Assembly (NCBI GenBank): GCA_033961575.1
Contig: CM066730.1
Location: 133,362,023-133,426,022 of the forward strand
Direction of reading: 5' to 3'
DNA: 64,000 nucleotides
DNA from: Aselliscus stoliczkanus
Lineage: Eukaryota; Chordata; Mammalia; Chiroptera; Hipposideridae
The notes under the pieces are model-generated. The model had not been told where the DNA came from, did not search any database, and saw nothing but the letters and a program-made list of their open reading frames with translations. The position numbers and the translations under genes are program-made. This document shows positions 12,216-21,930 of this stretch, piece by piece (position 1 is the stretch's first letter; every line of letters starts with the position of its first letter).

Positions 12216-13190
12216 ATGGAAGACCAAACTGTGCATTTTTGCCATAGTTTACTGTTTGACTTCCATAAAGGGAAGAACGCGCATCAAGCTTGTGAAAAGT
12301 TGCATGAAGTTTACGGTGACAATGCTCTACAAGAACATCAGTGCCAATGATGGTTCACGAAATTCGTGCTGGCGATTTTGATCTCAGTGACGCTCCTTGG
12401 TCAGGGAGGCCCACCGAGGTTGATGACGACAAAATAAAGGCATTGATCGAATCAAACCCACGTTACACCACGTGAGAGATTGCAGAAACATTGAACATCC
12501 ATCATTCAAGTGTTCATGACCACCTGAAGAAGCTGGGATACGTAAGCAAGCTCAGTGTTTGGGTTCCGCACGAACTCTAAGAAGTTCATTTGATGGCGCG
12601 TATAAAAATCTGCAATATGTTCATTAAATGTGAGGAAAGCGATCCTTTTTTGAAGCGACTGATAACTGGTGATGAGAAGTGGATTGTTTACAACAATGTG
12701 TTGCACCAGTGGTCTTGGTCCCGACGTGATGATTCGCCTCAAACAACATTGAAAGCAGACATTCATCAGGGGAAGGTTATGCTCTCGGTGTGGTGGATTT
12801 TAAAGGTGTCATTTTTCGAGCTTCTACCAAGGAACCAAACAATCAATTGGAATGTGTACTGTCATCAGTTTGAAAGAATCCATCATCCAGAAACGTCTAG
12901 AGCTTGTTAATTGTAAAGGAGTTGTGTTCCTTCATGACAACACGAGACCACACACAAGTTTGATCACCCATCAAAAATTATTGGAGCTTGGTTAAGTGCT
13001 GGCTTGGGAAGCCAGCGGCCCCGGTTCGGTCCCACATATAAGGGCCAGTGACACTGCCCTCAAAAAATAAAAAAAGTTATTGGAGCTTAGATGGGATGTG
13101 TTTCCACACCCACCATACTCGCCTGACCTTGCGCCGTCAGACTTCCACTTGTTTCACTCTCTTCACTGCAAGTTCACTGAAAGATAGCAA
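12216..13190 (+). pseudogene. mariner transposase pseudogene (DD34D)
   Basis: The reading starts at ATG 12216, and the helix-turn-helix region runs through frameshifts: FHKGKNAHQACEKLHEVYGD, then TEVDDDKIKALIESNP and HHSSVHDHLKKLGY. An open stretch at 12590-12910 contains the first catalytic region LITGDEKWI. The second catalytic Asp lies in VFLHDNTRPH near 12930. After the SINE, PPYSPDLAPSDFHLF supplies the third Asp. By my count 34 residues separate the last two, the mariner DD34D signature. In-frame stops, frameshifts and the SINE inactivate it. Confidence 0.88.
12990..13076 (+). mobile_element. 5'-truncated short-form SINE inside the mariner
   Basis: It begins at GGTTAAGTGCTGGCTTGG, lacking the GGGCCGGCC start, and ends at CACTGCCCTC plus an A-rich tail. 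The target-site duplication is ttattggagctt at 12978-12989 and 13077-13088. It interrupts the transposase between the second and third catalytic residues. Confidence 0.95.
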
Positions 13191-14466
13191 AGGTTATTGA
13201 ACAAAACAGGCAATATATCAATGATTGATCTTTGTTCTTTATATAAATAAATGACCTTCGAAAAGGTCATGATTTTTCCAACAACCCAATTTTTTTATTC
13301 ATTGCAAAAATGCTTCATGACTTTTCTGACAACCCAATACATCTGGTTATTGTATCAGTTTCAAAATCTGTGTTGGTGAGGATAAAATTCAGGGAAGTGA
13401 TATACTTGCTTCTGAGTGTGTAGTCATGGAAGTGGCACAGCCTATTTTTGTTGTACATGGACATTCAGTATTCATCGCCACAATTATTCCTAAATTTACT
13501 AAAAAATGATGCGAATGCCATTGGAACTGTTTGAAAAAACAGGAAGAATATGCCAAAGGTGCTTGCTTCACTTAAGTTGAAAAAGGGAGAAGTCAAAACT
13601 TTATCCAGTCACAGTTTGTTGGCTTTGAAATGGAAAGATAAAAAAGATCACATACTTAGCACGAAACATTCAAATGTTGACTTGATAGGCACAGGCAAAT
13701 AGAGAAAAGAGCAAGGTGGTGATATCGAAAATATAAAACAACCATATGTATGTGAGTATAATAAAGGTATGGGAGGCATTGATAAACAGGATCAAATGCT
13801 AGTGTGCTTCCCTGTTATGAGAAAATGTGTATAGGGATATAATAAAATGTTTTTTTTAAAAATCTAATAGACATAGCCTTTTATAATGCACATGTTTTAT
13901 ATTCAAAAATCAACTGCACAACCAAACCAGACATTGTTTGCTATCATCTAGCTATTGCTGAACAATTATTGGAGCAAGTCCCAAATTGTAATCATCGTGG
14001 ACGTTCTTCAAATAGCAATACACCTTTTCGTTTGCAGGCGCAAAATTGGGCACACTTTCCTGAGAATATTCCGTCAGCTAAGTCCAAGCAACACCCTACA
14101 AAAAGTTGCCGTGTTTGTTATAAACATAAAATTAGGAAAGAGACTACCTGGCAGTGCAAACAATGCCAATTGCCACTGCATTTACCTGCTTGCTTTGAAA
14201 AATACCATACTCTTCATAGCTATTAGTGGTTTGCTTTTTGTTATACCTTGAATTTATTTGGTTTAGTTTTGTGTTCTTTTAAATTTATTTTTGTTTTGCA
14301 ATTCTAATTACCTGAAGTCATCTCAATACTATGTATGTCACTGGTTTTTTTTAGAAATAAATGAACTTTTACATAAAATCTGCTTTTACATATTACTCCC
14401 AAGTACCAAAAGATTAAATCTGTTCCAAATGCAAAATTTTTTTCAAATAAGTTGGTACCCAAGGGG

Positions 14467-14783
14467 TTACTTGCCTTCCTTTGCAGAATTCCCCACCCCT
14501 GGGGTGGTGCTGAGAAGACTGTAGCATCAGGAGTCAGTGGGGAGCTGAGATATGTAGTCATGGGCAGAGCAGCAGCCAGAGCTACTTACTGCCTGGCACA
14601 GAGTTGGGCCCTCGGGATTATTTGATGATGGAATCAATGATTATTCCATTTTGCTAATTAGGAGACTGCCATAGATTTGTATTAGGAGGAGGTGAACAAA
14701 GATATATGAGAACTCTCTGTACTCTCTTGGCAGGTCTTCTGTAAATCAAGCTTATTCAAAGTAAAAAGTTTGTAAAACTCCGG
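14467..14783. other. No gene recognised
   Basis: Ordinary intronic sequence between the piggyBac right end and the L1 3' end. Confidence 0.5.
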
Positions 14784-15110
14784 TGATAGTGGGAGTCATT
14801 CTGTGGTTATACTTTTCAGTCATGCAAGATGAAAACAGCAATGTGCATAGTTATAGTTAACGATACTATAAATTACGCTTAAAAATTGTCAAGAGGCTAC
14901 ATTTATATTATGTGATAGTGGGAGTCATTCTGTGGTTATACTTTTCAGTCATGCAAGATGAAAACAGCAATGTGCATAGTTATAGTTAACGATACTATAA
15001 ATTACACTTAAAAATCGTCAAGAGGCTACATTTATATTATGTGTATATACCACAAGAAAGAAAAAGAAAAAAAGGCAAAAAAAAAAAAAAAAGAATTAAA
15101 AGAATGCCCT
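14784..15110 (+). repeat. L1 3'-UTR-like end with internal tandem duplication
   Basis: The phrase 'catagttatagttaacgatactataaattac' with 'cttaaaaattgtcaagaggctac' resembles the L1 3' UTR, and an A-rich tail ends near 15105. The 129-bp unit at 14784-14912 is repeated at 14913-15041 with only a few differences (for example cgctt/cactt and attg/atcg). Confidence 0.75.
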
Positions 15111-15119
15111 AGTAACAAA

Positions 15120-15190
15120 GCTGGCATGTAGCACCATGTCTGGCACATAGTAGGTGCTTAGTAAATGCTTGTTGGATGCAAGAGGGAGTG
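15120..15190 (+). repeat. L2 3' end
   Basis: 'gtctggcacatagtaggtgcttagtaaatgcttgttgga' is the classic L2 3' end. Confidence 0.75.
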
Positions 15191-15194
15191 AGTA

Positions 15195-15385
15195 AATTAG
15201 GTTTGGACCTGACCTTGACACTTACTAGATAGGTGACCTTCGGTTAAATTATTTATTTTGTGAATCTGCTTTGCTCTTTATAAAGTGCAATAATATCTAC
15301 CTCAGAGAGTTGGTGTGAGCGTTGAGAGGAAAGAACCTTATCAGAGGATCCAGTATATAGTAAGTGCTCCAAAATGTAGCTATCG
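15195..15385 (-). repeat. MIR SINE, antisense
   Basis: 'cttgacacttactagataggtgacctt' followed by 'aagtgcaataatatctacctcagagagttg' and 'agtatatagtaagtgctcc'. Confidence 0.75.
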
Positions 15386-15870
15386 TTATTGCCATATTAC
15401 ATACATGTTACATAATACATCTAATTATACATAAGTGCAAGAGAGATGATAATGTGCATTCACCCTTTTTATTCATGCAACCTGTTATGAATTAATTTGT
15501 TATTGCATAATTGACCGTTCCCCTGTAATGAGGGTATGAGCCCAGCAGATGTGTCTTAGATTTGCCTGGCATTTACTTGAGCATGCTGCAAGTGTGCTGT
15601 AGTCAGTCTTGCTTGAGCAGAGTCTTGCTTTAAGGGAGCGACAAGTACAGGCCTGAATTTAACAAATAAGAGTCCTGGCTTCCTTCAGAATCATTGACGT
15701 ATTTATAAGATGTTCAAATGTAAGTTCAGCATTGATGAGAGAATCTTTATCCTAAGGTCTGCAGAAAGAAAATGTGAATATGTTGGTGATCTTCAGTGGG
15801 TTAAAATTTGCTATAAAATTGAATTTGTGGGGATTTATTGTTATTTCAAAAATTGTTAACAGTATATCTT

Positions 15871-16304
15871 TTAAAAAAAAAATTTTATTGGGGAATTGGG
15901 GGAGGGGAACACATAAGTTGCTGTCCTTTTGTTCTTCAGTCTAGTTGTGGAGGACATCGCTTCACTGGCCCATGTTGGTATCATCATTGCGCTCTTCTCA
16001 GGTGAGGCAGATCAGTCGCCGGCCTCTGGATGGCCGCTCACAGCAGCTCTTGGCAGCTCACACCGGCTGCCAGCTGCTCACACTGCTACTGGCCACTCAC
16101 TGTAGCCTATGGCAGCCCACCGCAACAGGAGCTGCCGCTATGCCGTCCCCGGGAACTCACAGCAGCCCAGCTCCAGGTAGAGCTGTTGTTCACCATCTTA
16201 GCTGTAGAGGGCAGTGTCACTGGCCCTCATATGTGGGATCTGAACCGGGGCCGCTGGCATCCCAAGCCAGCTCCCCACCAACGCGCCACTTGGTCTGCCC
16301 CGTC
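15871..16304 (-). mobile_element. Long-form tRNA-derived SINE
   Basis: Antisense full-length copy from 'ttttattggggaattggggg' to the decayed head 'acttggtctgcccc'. The 16-base target-site duplication is gttaacagtatatctt at 15855-15870 and 16305-16320. The 119-125 codon frames here are SINE artefacts. Confidence 0.93.
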
Positions 16305-16320
16305 GTTAACAGTATATCTT

Positions 16321-17570
16321 AAAAGTGAAATTTGTGTCACAAGTTTTACCCCAGAATTTTATAGCATTCAGACCCTTTTGGTTACTTAGAACGTAGCTTG
16401 AAAATTACATAATTTATTTAATATGTTACAGATTACAGCTACATTCAGTTTATAAATGATGAAATACAGGATGAGAGAGGCGAAGTGACTTTACGAAAAC
16501 CACTCTGCAAGTTGTTAGGAACGCCAAGGGGAATCCTTCCAGTCCCTCTATGCTTCTCTCTGCTCTTTTTCTCTGTGGAATGAGTAGGACTCCCTGAGGG
16601 TCAGGAAGCTGGGACGCTGAAGTGGCCTTCTCCCCCTACTTTTGTGTATGTGTGTGTGCAGACACATGAAGGCATTCCTGTGTACCTGCTCACACCTGGA
16701 CACCATGAGAGCTAGCTTCAGGTTAAAGGGGGCAGTCGGTTGAGTTTGGGGTCCCCAGACTGAGCCTGCCCTTCCTGGCAGCCCTCCTCCTTCTGGATCT
16801 TCCTCACCATCTTTTGCTGCATGAAAACAATCTTTTCAGACCTCAACTTTCAGGCTCTACTCTGACAAGTAATATAGTAGCTAATCTGATGAACTAGTCT
16901 GAGTTAAAAGGTGGGAGTGAACTGATTGGCTATCCTCCCTGCTTCTGGATTATCATAAGCATCTCATGGGATAGAATATTTCACCCTGCGTGGCTGCCTC
17001 AGGGGCATTGGGAGAGTGCAAGGATGTTCTTAATAGTCAGATCTTTTGTGCCCTTAGAATCCTGTGGTATAGAGACCCAGCCTTAAGCAATTAGGACTGA
17101 TGCACCTCCCCACTGACACACACATGGGCTGCCGCTGGTCTATATCTTGCTTTTGTGAGAATCAGGAAACGGCCTTGCCCGCCTGGATGGGGCAGCCCTG
17201 CACTGGGTAGCGTGGCCTGGCTAGCAGAAGGCAGGCAGGATTTCAGCCATCGCTCCTGTGCCTCGGCTGGGCCCTCTTGGCAGTGTACAGCCCGCCTAGC
17301 CATGCCCTGTAGCCCTGATGGTGCCTTTTTACTTTCCAGCCAATACAGTGACTTGACTGTTTTGCATCACACAGAGAACATACAGATTTGCTTACTATGG
17401 GTGCATCATAGCACCCATAAGTAATTCAGAGTTAACCAAATTCAGAGAGTGGCACTTCGCAGGGTGGCACTTGGCCTCACAGTAGCAGTGACCATCCATG
17501 CATTAATTTAAGAATTCTATTTATTAATTCAGTACATACCTCTTGGGCAATTACTGTGTAGAAGGTGGTA
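16321..17570. other. No gene supported
   Basis: Intronic sequence with a GC-richer patch at 17100-17330, where frames open on both strands and no domain is recognised. Traces of MIR-like text lie near 16440-16520. Confidence 0.5.
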
Positions 17571-17574
17571 GGGT

Positions 17575-18240
17575 ACCAACAGATATTTATTTAGCGTTGA
17601 TTATATGCCAGGCTCCTGACTGGATGAAGAAGCCAGGATGAGAAAGGATGAGAAAGACAGACATGGTTCTTTCCCTCATATTGAGTGAGGGAGAAGAACC
17701 CAAAACAAATGCAGATACCAATAAGTCCCAGAATTCTAGGCTGTGCTAAGTGCTGTAAGGAAGATAAACAAGGGTATGGTAAGGTGTGAATAGGAGTTGG
17801 GGGGTGGAAGTAGGGAAGAAGGCACAGGAGACTGGGCTGAGTGACAAGGATCTTCTTTTTTTTTGTTTTTTAAAGAAATTTTATTGGGGAACAGTGTGTT
17901 TTTCCAGGACCCATCAGCTCTAAGTCAAGCCGTTGTCTTCAATCTAGTTGTGGAGGGTGCAGCTCAGTGTCCCATGTGGGAATCGAACCGGCAACCTTTG
18001 TGTTATGAGCCTGCGCGCTAACCACTTGAGTTAACCGGCTGCCCAGGATTTTCTTGAGTAGAGTTGTCAGGGAACGTGCCTCTGAGACAAGCACATTTCA
18101 GATCTAGAGAATGGTCAGGAGCTGGTGTGCAAAGAGCAGTCAAGGCAGCCTGGACACGTGGGCAATAGTTTGGTGTATTTGAGGACCTCAGAGTATGGAC
18201 TTGAAGCATCACTGGACGCAGCACTGATAACAATAGCAGA
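17575..18240 (-). repeat. L2-like LINE fragment split by a SINE
   Basis: 'aacagatatttatttagcgttgattatatgcc' is the antisense L2 3' end. The body continues with 'gacatggttctttccctcat' and resumes after the SINE at 18045. It parallels the copy at 56670-57150. Confidence 0.6.
17858..18044 (-). mobile_element. VES-like tRNA-derived SINE
   Basis: The reverse strand reads GGGCAGCCGGTTAACTCAAG, then the B-box GGTTCGATTCCC, then ACAACTAGATTGAAGAC and a CACTGTTCCCCAATAAAAT tail. The target-site duplication is aggatcttctt at 17847-17857 versus aggattttctt at 18045-18055. Confidence 0.88.
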
Positions 18241-18249
18241 CATTTACTT

Positions 18250-18480
18250 AGAACACACTGGGTGGCAGGCAGTGTGCTGAGTGCCTTCCTGTATGTTAAC
18301 TCTTTTCATAGTTCTATGAGTATTTATTATTATCCTCATTTTACAGATGAAGAAACTGAGGCACAGAGGGCTAAATAACTTACTCAAGATTTCACAGCTG
18401 GTGAAGGGTAGAGCAGGGATTCAGACACAGGCAGCCAGATTCCAGACTGCTTGTCGTATCCACTGTGTTATAGGGCCAGC
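18250..18480 (+). repeat. MIR SINE, near full length
   Basis: 'atcctcattttacagatgaagaaactgaggcacagag' and 'cacagctggtgaagggtagagcagggattcagacaca' match the MIR core closely. A reversed MIR fragment follows at about 18500-18590. Confidence 0.9.
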
Positions 18481-18599
18481 GGAGGCTGGATCATGCCAGG
18501 CCTTAGTTTCTTCATCAGTAAAATGGAACTAATGCATGGATTAAACGAGTTAATGTATATAGAGTGACTGGCGTATCAGTAGGCTTTCATTAAATGGCC

Positions 18600-19340
18600 C
18601 TTCCATCTGGTGGTGATGGTGCTGATGGTGGTGATGGTAGTATTGTGAGAGTATACAGAAGTAAATGAGGAACTAAAACTCTAGGGAAGAGACATGTATC
18701 CTGATTACTGTGATACAAGAAAGAGTGGGGTAAGAGCCCTGAGAAAGTGCTAGGAAGGCTCTGAAGTGGGGTCAGTCCCTGCCAGCTGGAGACTGAGGCG
18801 AGGCTTGGGGGCAGGGGAAGGGAGCCTTACTGCAGACTTTGAAAGATGGGCAGAAGTCATGTACACTGAGCAGGGAGGAGGGGCATTTCCTCCAAGCCAT
18901 TGGATGAGCAAAGATGTAGTATTTGCTCAGAGGCTGGAAAGCAGGGTGTGGGGCCACAGCACCCGCCACTCCTAGGAGACAGGCAGGAACCAGGGATAGG
19001 CAGAGTGATGACAGCTTGGAGTCGGCACTCGGCAGGGCTTGATGCCACCCCGAAGCTTTGGGTCTTTCTGCATCAGGGAATGGGGTTTTCTGGTGTCCAA
19101 AGCTTGGTTTAAAGGTCTAATTGGGGACCCCCTCCTAAGCCTCAGGGTGACCTCTGGCTGAGTCGGTGAGAGAGCGGAATTTGTTCTGGCTTTTGTGTGA
19201 CATGCTGTTGGGCTGTGCACCTAGAAGTGCCTACCCACCTCTTGGGTTCCCTCAGAGGTGCCACTCTAGGAGGAAGCTTTATCACCCCACTCCTCTGGAC
19301 AGATTGTTTCACAGGTGGCTGCAGACAAGTAACTAGCACA
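18600..19340. other. No gene supported
   Basis: A GGTGATGGT-type short repeat lies at 18608-18640. Many short overlapping frames on both strands lack any domain. Confidence 0.5.
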
Positions 19341-19510
19341 GGCTTTGGAACTAGCTGGATCCAGCTTTTGACCTTGGGCCTTGTGTTTGGGCCTCATGTA
19401 GTTTCCTATGAAGTAGAGGTCTTTACCATCTCATATTATTGTATGAGGATCAGATAAGCATTTAGCACTATGTACCTGCAGCACATAGTAGGTGCTCAGA
19501 TGATAGTAGT
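19340..19510 (-). repeat. MIR SINE, antisense
   Basis: 'actagctggatccagcttttgaccttgggcc', 'tatgaggatcagataag' and 'gcacatagtaggtgctcaga' in antisense MIR order. Confidence 0.7.
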
Positions 19511-20293
19511 GGATGTTACTAGATTGCATAGTGTGGAAGACACTAAATCCCCATAGGATGTCTGTTCAAGCCTACTGATTTCCTTCTCCCATATTTCTGA
19601 GGTTAGGAGGTGGAAAGAGTTGGCAGGATGCATTGGAACCATGTTGAGATGGATTTTAAAGCCATTCCCAGGCTCAGTGGGACATCATGCCATGATGTGT
19701 ATTTGCTGTCCTAGTCTTCGGATGTCATTACGGGGCAGGAACAATAGCATCCTTTAAAGTGCTTCTGATTGTGAGTGAAATGTCAGCAGTTTTACATTCC
19801 AGTCCAGTAGCTGCCGTCTTCTTATTGACTGAAAATACTGACTCTGCTTTTCTGCTAGCTAAGAATAAATGGAAGAGGAGTTTTAGAACCACCACCAAAT
19901 TCCTCAGACTTATTGAGCACCTATGTAGGAGCCAACCATAGTTCTAATCAACAAATGAAACACAAAGATAATAAGACCCCTCTTGACCTGAAAGCAGCAC
20001 CTGTCATAACAGCTGACTCAGTGATTTTCTGTGGGGCTTTGTTGGTTGATGGTGGGGTGGACCTTTGGCACTTAAAGGGTATGGGCACGAACACTAATTA
20101 CCCTATAACGTGCACAGGATAGCCCTGTGCCAAGAATTTTCCAATAGCCTGCATGACTTTCAAAAGTCTCTCCAGACATTCTTATAGGGGGAGAGAACCT
20201 GTTTATAATTTTATGAGCCTAGAACCAAACTGCGTTTTACATAACAATTTTGCACCATTTTGATATACCCTGAATTTTCTAGGAACACAACTA

Positions 20294-20327
<34 letters not shown>

Positions 20328-20839
20328 TATATTGTTGATATACTATGCTATATAAATAGTATTCTATTTTACTTTATGTTGTCTGGAACTTTACCGAAAG
20401 CTCTTCACCATTTTTATAAATCATGTTACCAGTGTTGATGTGCATGCATTTGTGTTACAAAGAAGAACGTGTCAGTATCTGCCTGCATTTGTCGTTATTG
20501 CGTCATGGTTATTCTGTTGTACTAACTAGACTACTTCATTGTGTCTTCTAGCGTATTTTCTAGTGTACTCATGACAGAGCAAATACATGAAGAAATCCAA
20601 ATTCTTACACATTTGAGTTCTCCTTTATAGTTTGGACATTGTACTGATTGCTTTGAAAGTTTACATATAAATAGGTTATGTTATTTTTGATTTTCATTTC
20701 AGGGTAGTAATGGAAGCATTACACAATATACATTTAAGAAAAAAGGAGGCGAGTGTTTCGAATCGCTGGTCTAGTGCATTGGTTTCAAATCCATTTGCCC
20801 TGTCAAAGTGTAGAGGAGTCTGTAGAGAAGAGTTAAAAG
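19511..20839. other. No gene supported; L2-like patch and CA repeat
   Basis: An L2-like antisense patch, 'ttgagcacctatgtaggagccaaccatag', lies at 19910-20010. A (CA)n microsatellite runs from 20295 to 20325. The rest is unremarkable intron, with an L1-like antisense patch at 20390-20700. Confidence 0.5.
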
Positions 20840-20850
20840 TGCACTTTGTT

Positions 20851-21003
20851 GGGCCGGCTGAGTGGCTCAGTTGGTTAAGAGCTCACTCGAGTGGGAGCTG
20901 AGCTCTGAGCAACAGCAGTTCGATACCCAGCCCAGCCCAGGCTGAGCTGCCACTAAGCTGCCAACAGGTGGCAGGATGGCTCAGCCAAAAAAAACCCAAA
21001 AAC
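20851..21003 (+). mobile_element. tRNA-derived SINE, third architecture (short)
   Basis: The head GGGCCGGCTGAGTGGCTCAG carries the tRNA-like A-box. The body contains cagttcgatacccagc and GCTGCCAACAGGTGGCAGGA, shared with the SINE at 6322-6698, and an A-rich tail follows. The perfect 11-base target-site duplication is tgcactttgtt at 20840-20850 and 21004-21014. Confidence 0.93.
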
Positions 21004-21014
21004 TGCACTTTGTT

Positions 21015-21720
21015 TCAGGTCATGATACATGTAGCTTCAATTCCAGACTCATTTGAATAAAGAGTTATTTGTAGCTGCTGGTTTTGAAGTTCTAGAAAAT
21101 GGGTGTATCTGAATAGATGTGAAGTGGTTACAGTGGTTTAGTCCACAGCACCCCCTGTGCCTGAGAGTATAGCCTGAGGGACTCTCATTCGTGTCATAGT
21201 CACCACAGCCAGCCAATGGGAATGTCCCCCTGTGATCTGAACCATAGCAGTGTGAGATGTTTGCTGAAAATGGTTATCTGTCAGCGTTCAAGAGTGGTTT
21301 TTGAATTTTCAAGTTTCCACAGTTGTAATTAAATGGCATTGTGTAATCGCTTGTGGTCTCAGTGTAGTTTATAATCAGTGAGAATAATGAATGGGTGATG
21401 AGATGGAAGTTAGAGAAACAGAGAGTACTCTTCCCCTGAAGGTTTTAAATGGGTGTGTTAGGACCAGCCGAATAGTGGTCCTGGAAACATAATAAAATAG
21501 TTAATAAAGTGCTAATTATGTTATGTGCCAGTCATTGGCGGCTGGAGTTGATGGAGAGAGGAGATGGAGGAGGAAGTTGGGTCAGGATGAGCCCTGACGA
21601 GAGGAGAGTGAAATGTAAAAGAAGCTCTAATTGTTTGCTGCCTTGAATTTCCGTGCTGTTATTACCCAGGTGGTCACATTGGCTTGGATTCTGAATTTAC
21701 ACTCATAGTAGTTAATAGAT
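21015..21720. other. No gene recognised
   Basis: Ordinary intronic sequence. No repeat was confidently assigned. Confidence 0.5.
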
Positions 21721-21930
21721 ATCTTTTACTTAGTACCTAATGTATGGTTTCCTCTGTGCTTGGTCCTTGGCAACAGTTCGATGATAGGGAATTTATACTA
21801 CAGATGCAGAAACTTGATCTCAGAAACTCAGGGGTGAAGGGCCACGTAGCTCATAAGTGGCAGGGCCGTGATTTAAACTCAGGTTTAAGTGATGCCCAAA
21901 CCACACCTTGTTCTAGAGATGGTGATCATG
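21720..21930 (+). repeat. MIR SINE
   Basis: 'tatactacagatgcagaaacttgatctcagaaactcagg' and 'tcataagtggcagggccgtgatttaaactcagg' follow MIR order. Confidence 0.75.

Larger units (their letters stand above)
12055..13337 (+). mobile_element. mariner element nested in the piggyBac
   Basis: The termini are TTGGGTTGTCGGAAAAGTC and, at the right end in reverse, TTGGGTTGTCAGAAAAGTC. The body encodes a broken mariner transposase and contains a SINE at 12990-13076. A second copy of the right terminus (CATGATTTTTCCAACAACCC) lies about 50 bp inside the outer one. The flanks are TATATCTG on the left and TACATCTG on the right. Confidence 0.9.
11230..14226 (+). pseudogene. piggyBac transposase pseudogene (split by a mariner)
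   Basis: I chose the ATG at 11230. The first 57 codons, to a stop at 11398-11400, are rich in Asp/Glu/Ser, as in many piggyBac N-termini. The frame then breaks repeatedly: [18 protein letters not shown] sequence at about 11555-11600, then an open stretch 11745-11981 containing ITTPVFANTMPRNTFF, SFLHFTN and the catalytic-region motif SLDELLMKFKG. The mariner interrupts it after 12054. Beyond it come GGIDKQDQML near 13770, FYNAHVLYSKIN near 13880, and a C-terminal domain (13969-14226) with CRVC, CKQC and HLPAC spacing, as in piggyBac cysteine-rich ends. Stops and frameshifts make it non-functional. Retained short frames look like chance survival, although exaptation is not excluded. Confidence 0.88.
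11029..14466 (+). mobile_element. Full-length degraded piggyBac-like transposon
   Basis: The left end is TTAA followed by CCCCTTGGGTGC. The right end is ACCCAAGGGG followed by TTAC, a one-base decay of TTAA. Removing the 1283-bp mariner inside leaves about 2.15 kb, a normal autonomous piggyBac length. It carries a recognisable but broken transposase gene in the + direction, with an acidic N-terminus, the DDE core and a C-terminal cysteine-rich domain. TTAA targeting is a defining feature of the superfamily. The family name was not determined. Confidence 0.9.
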
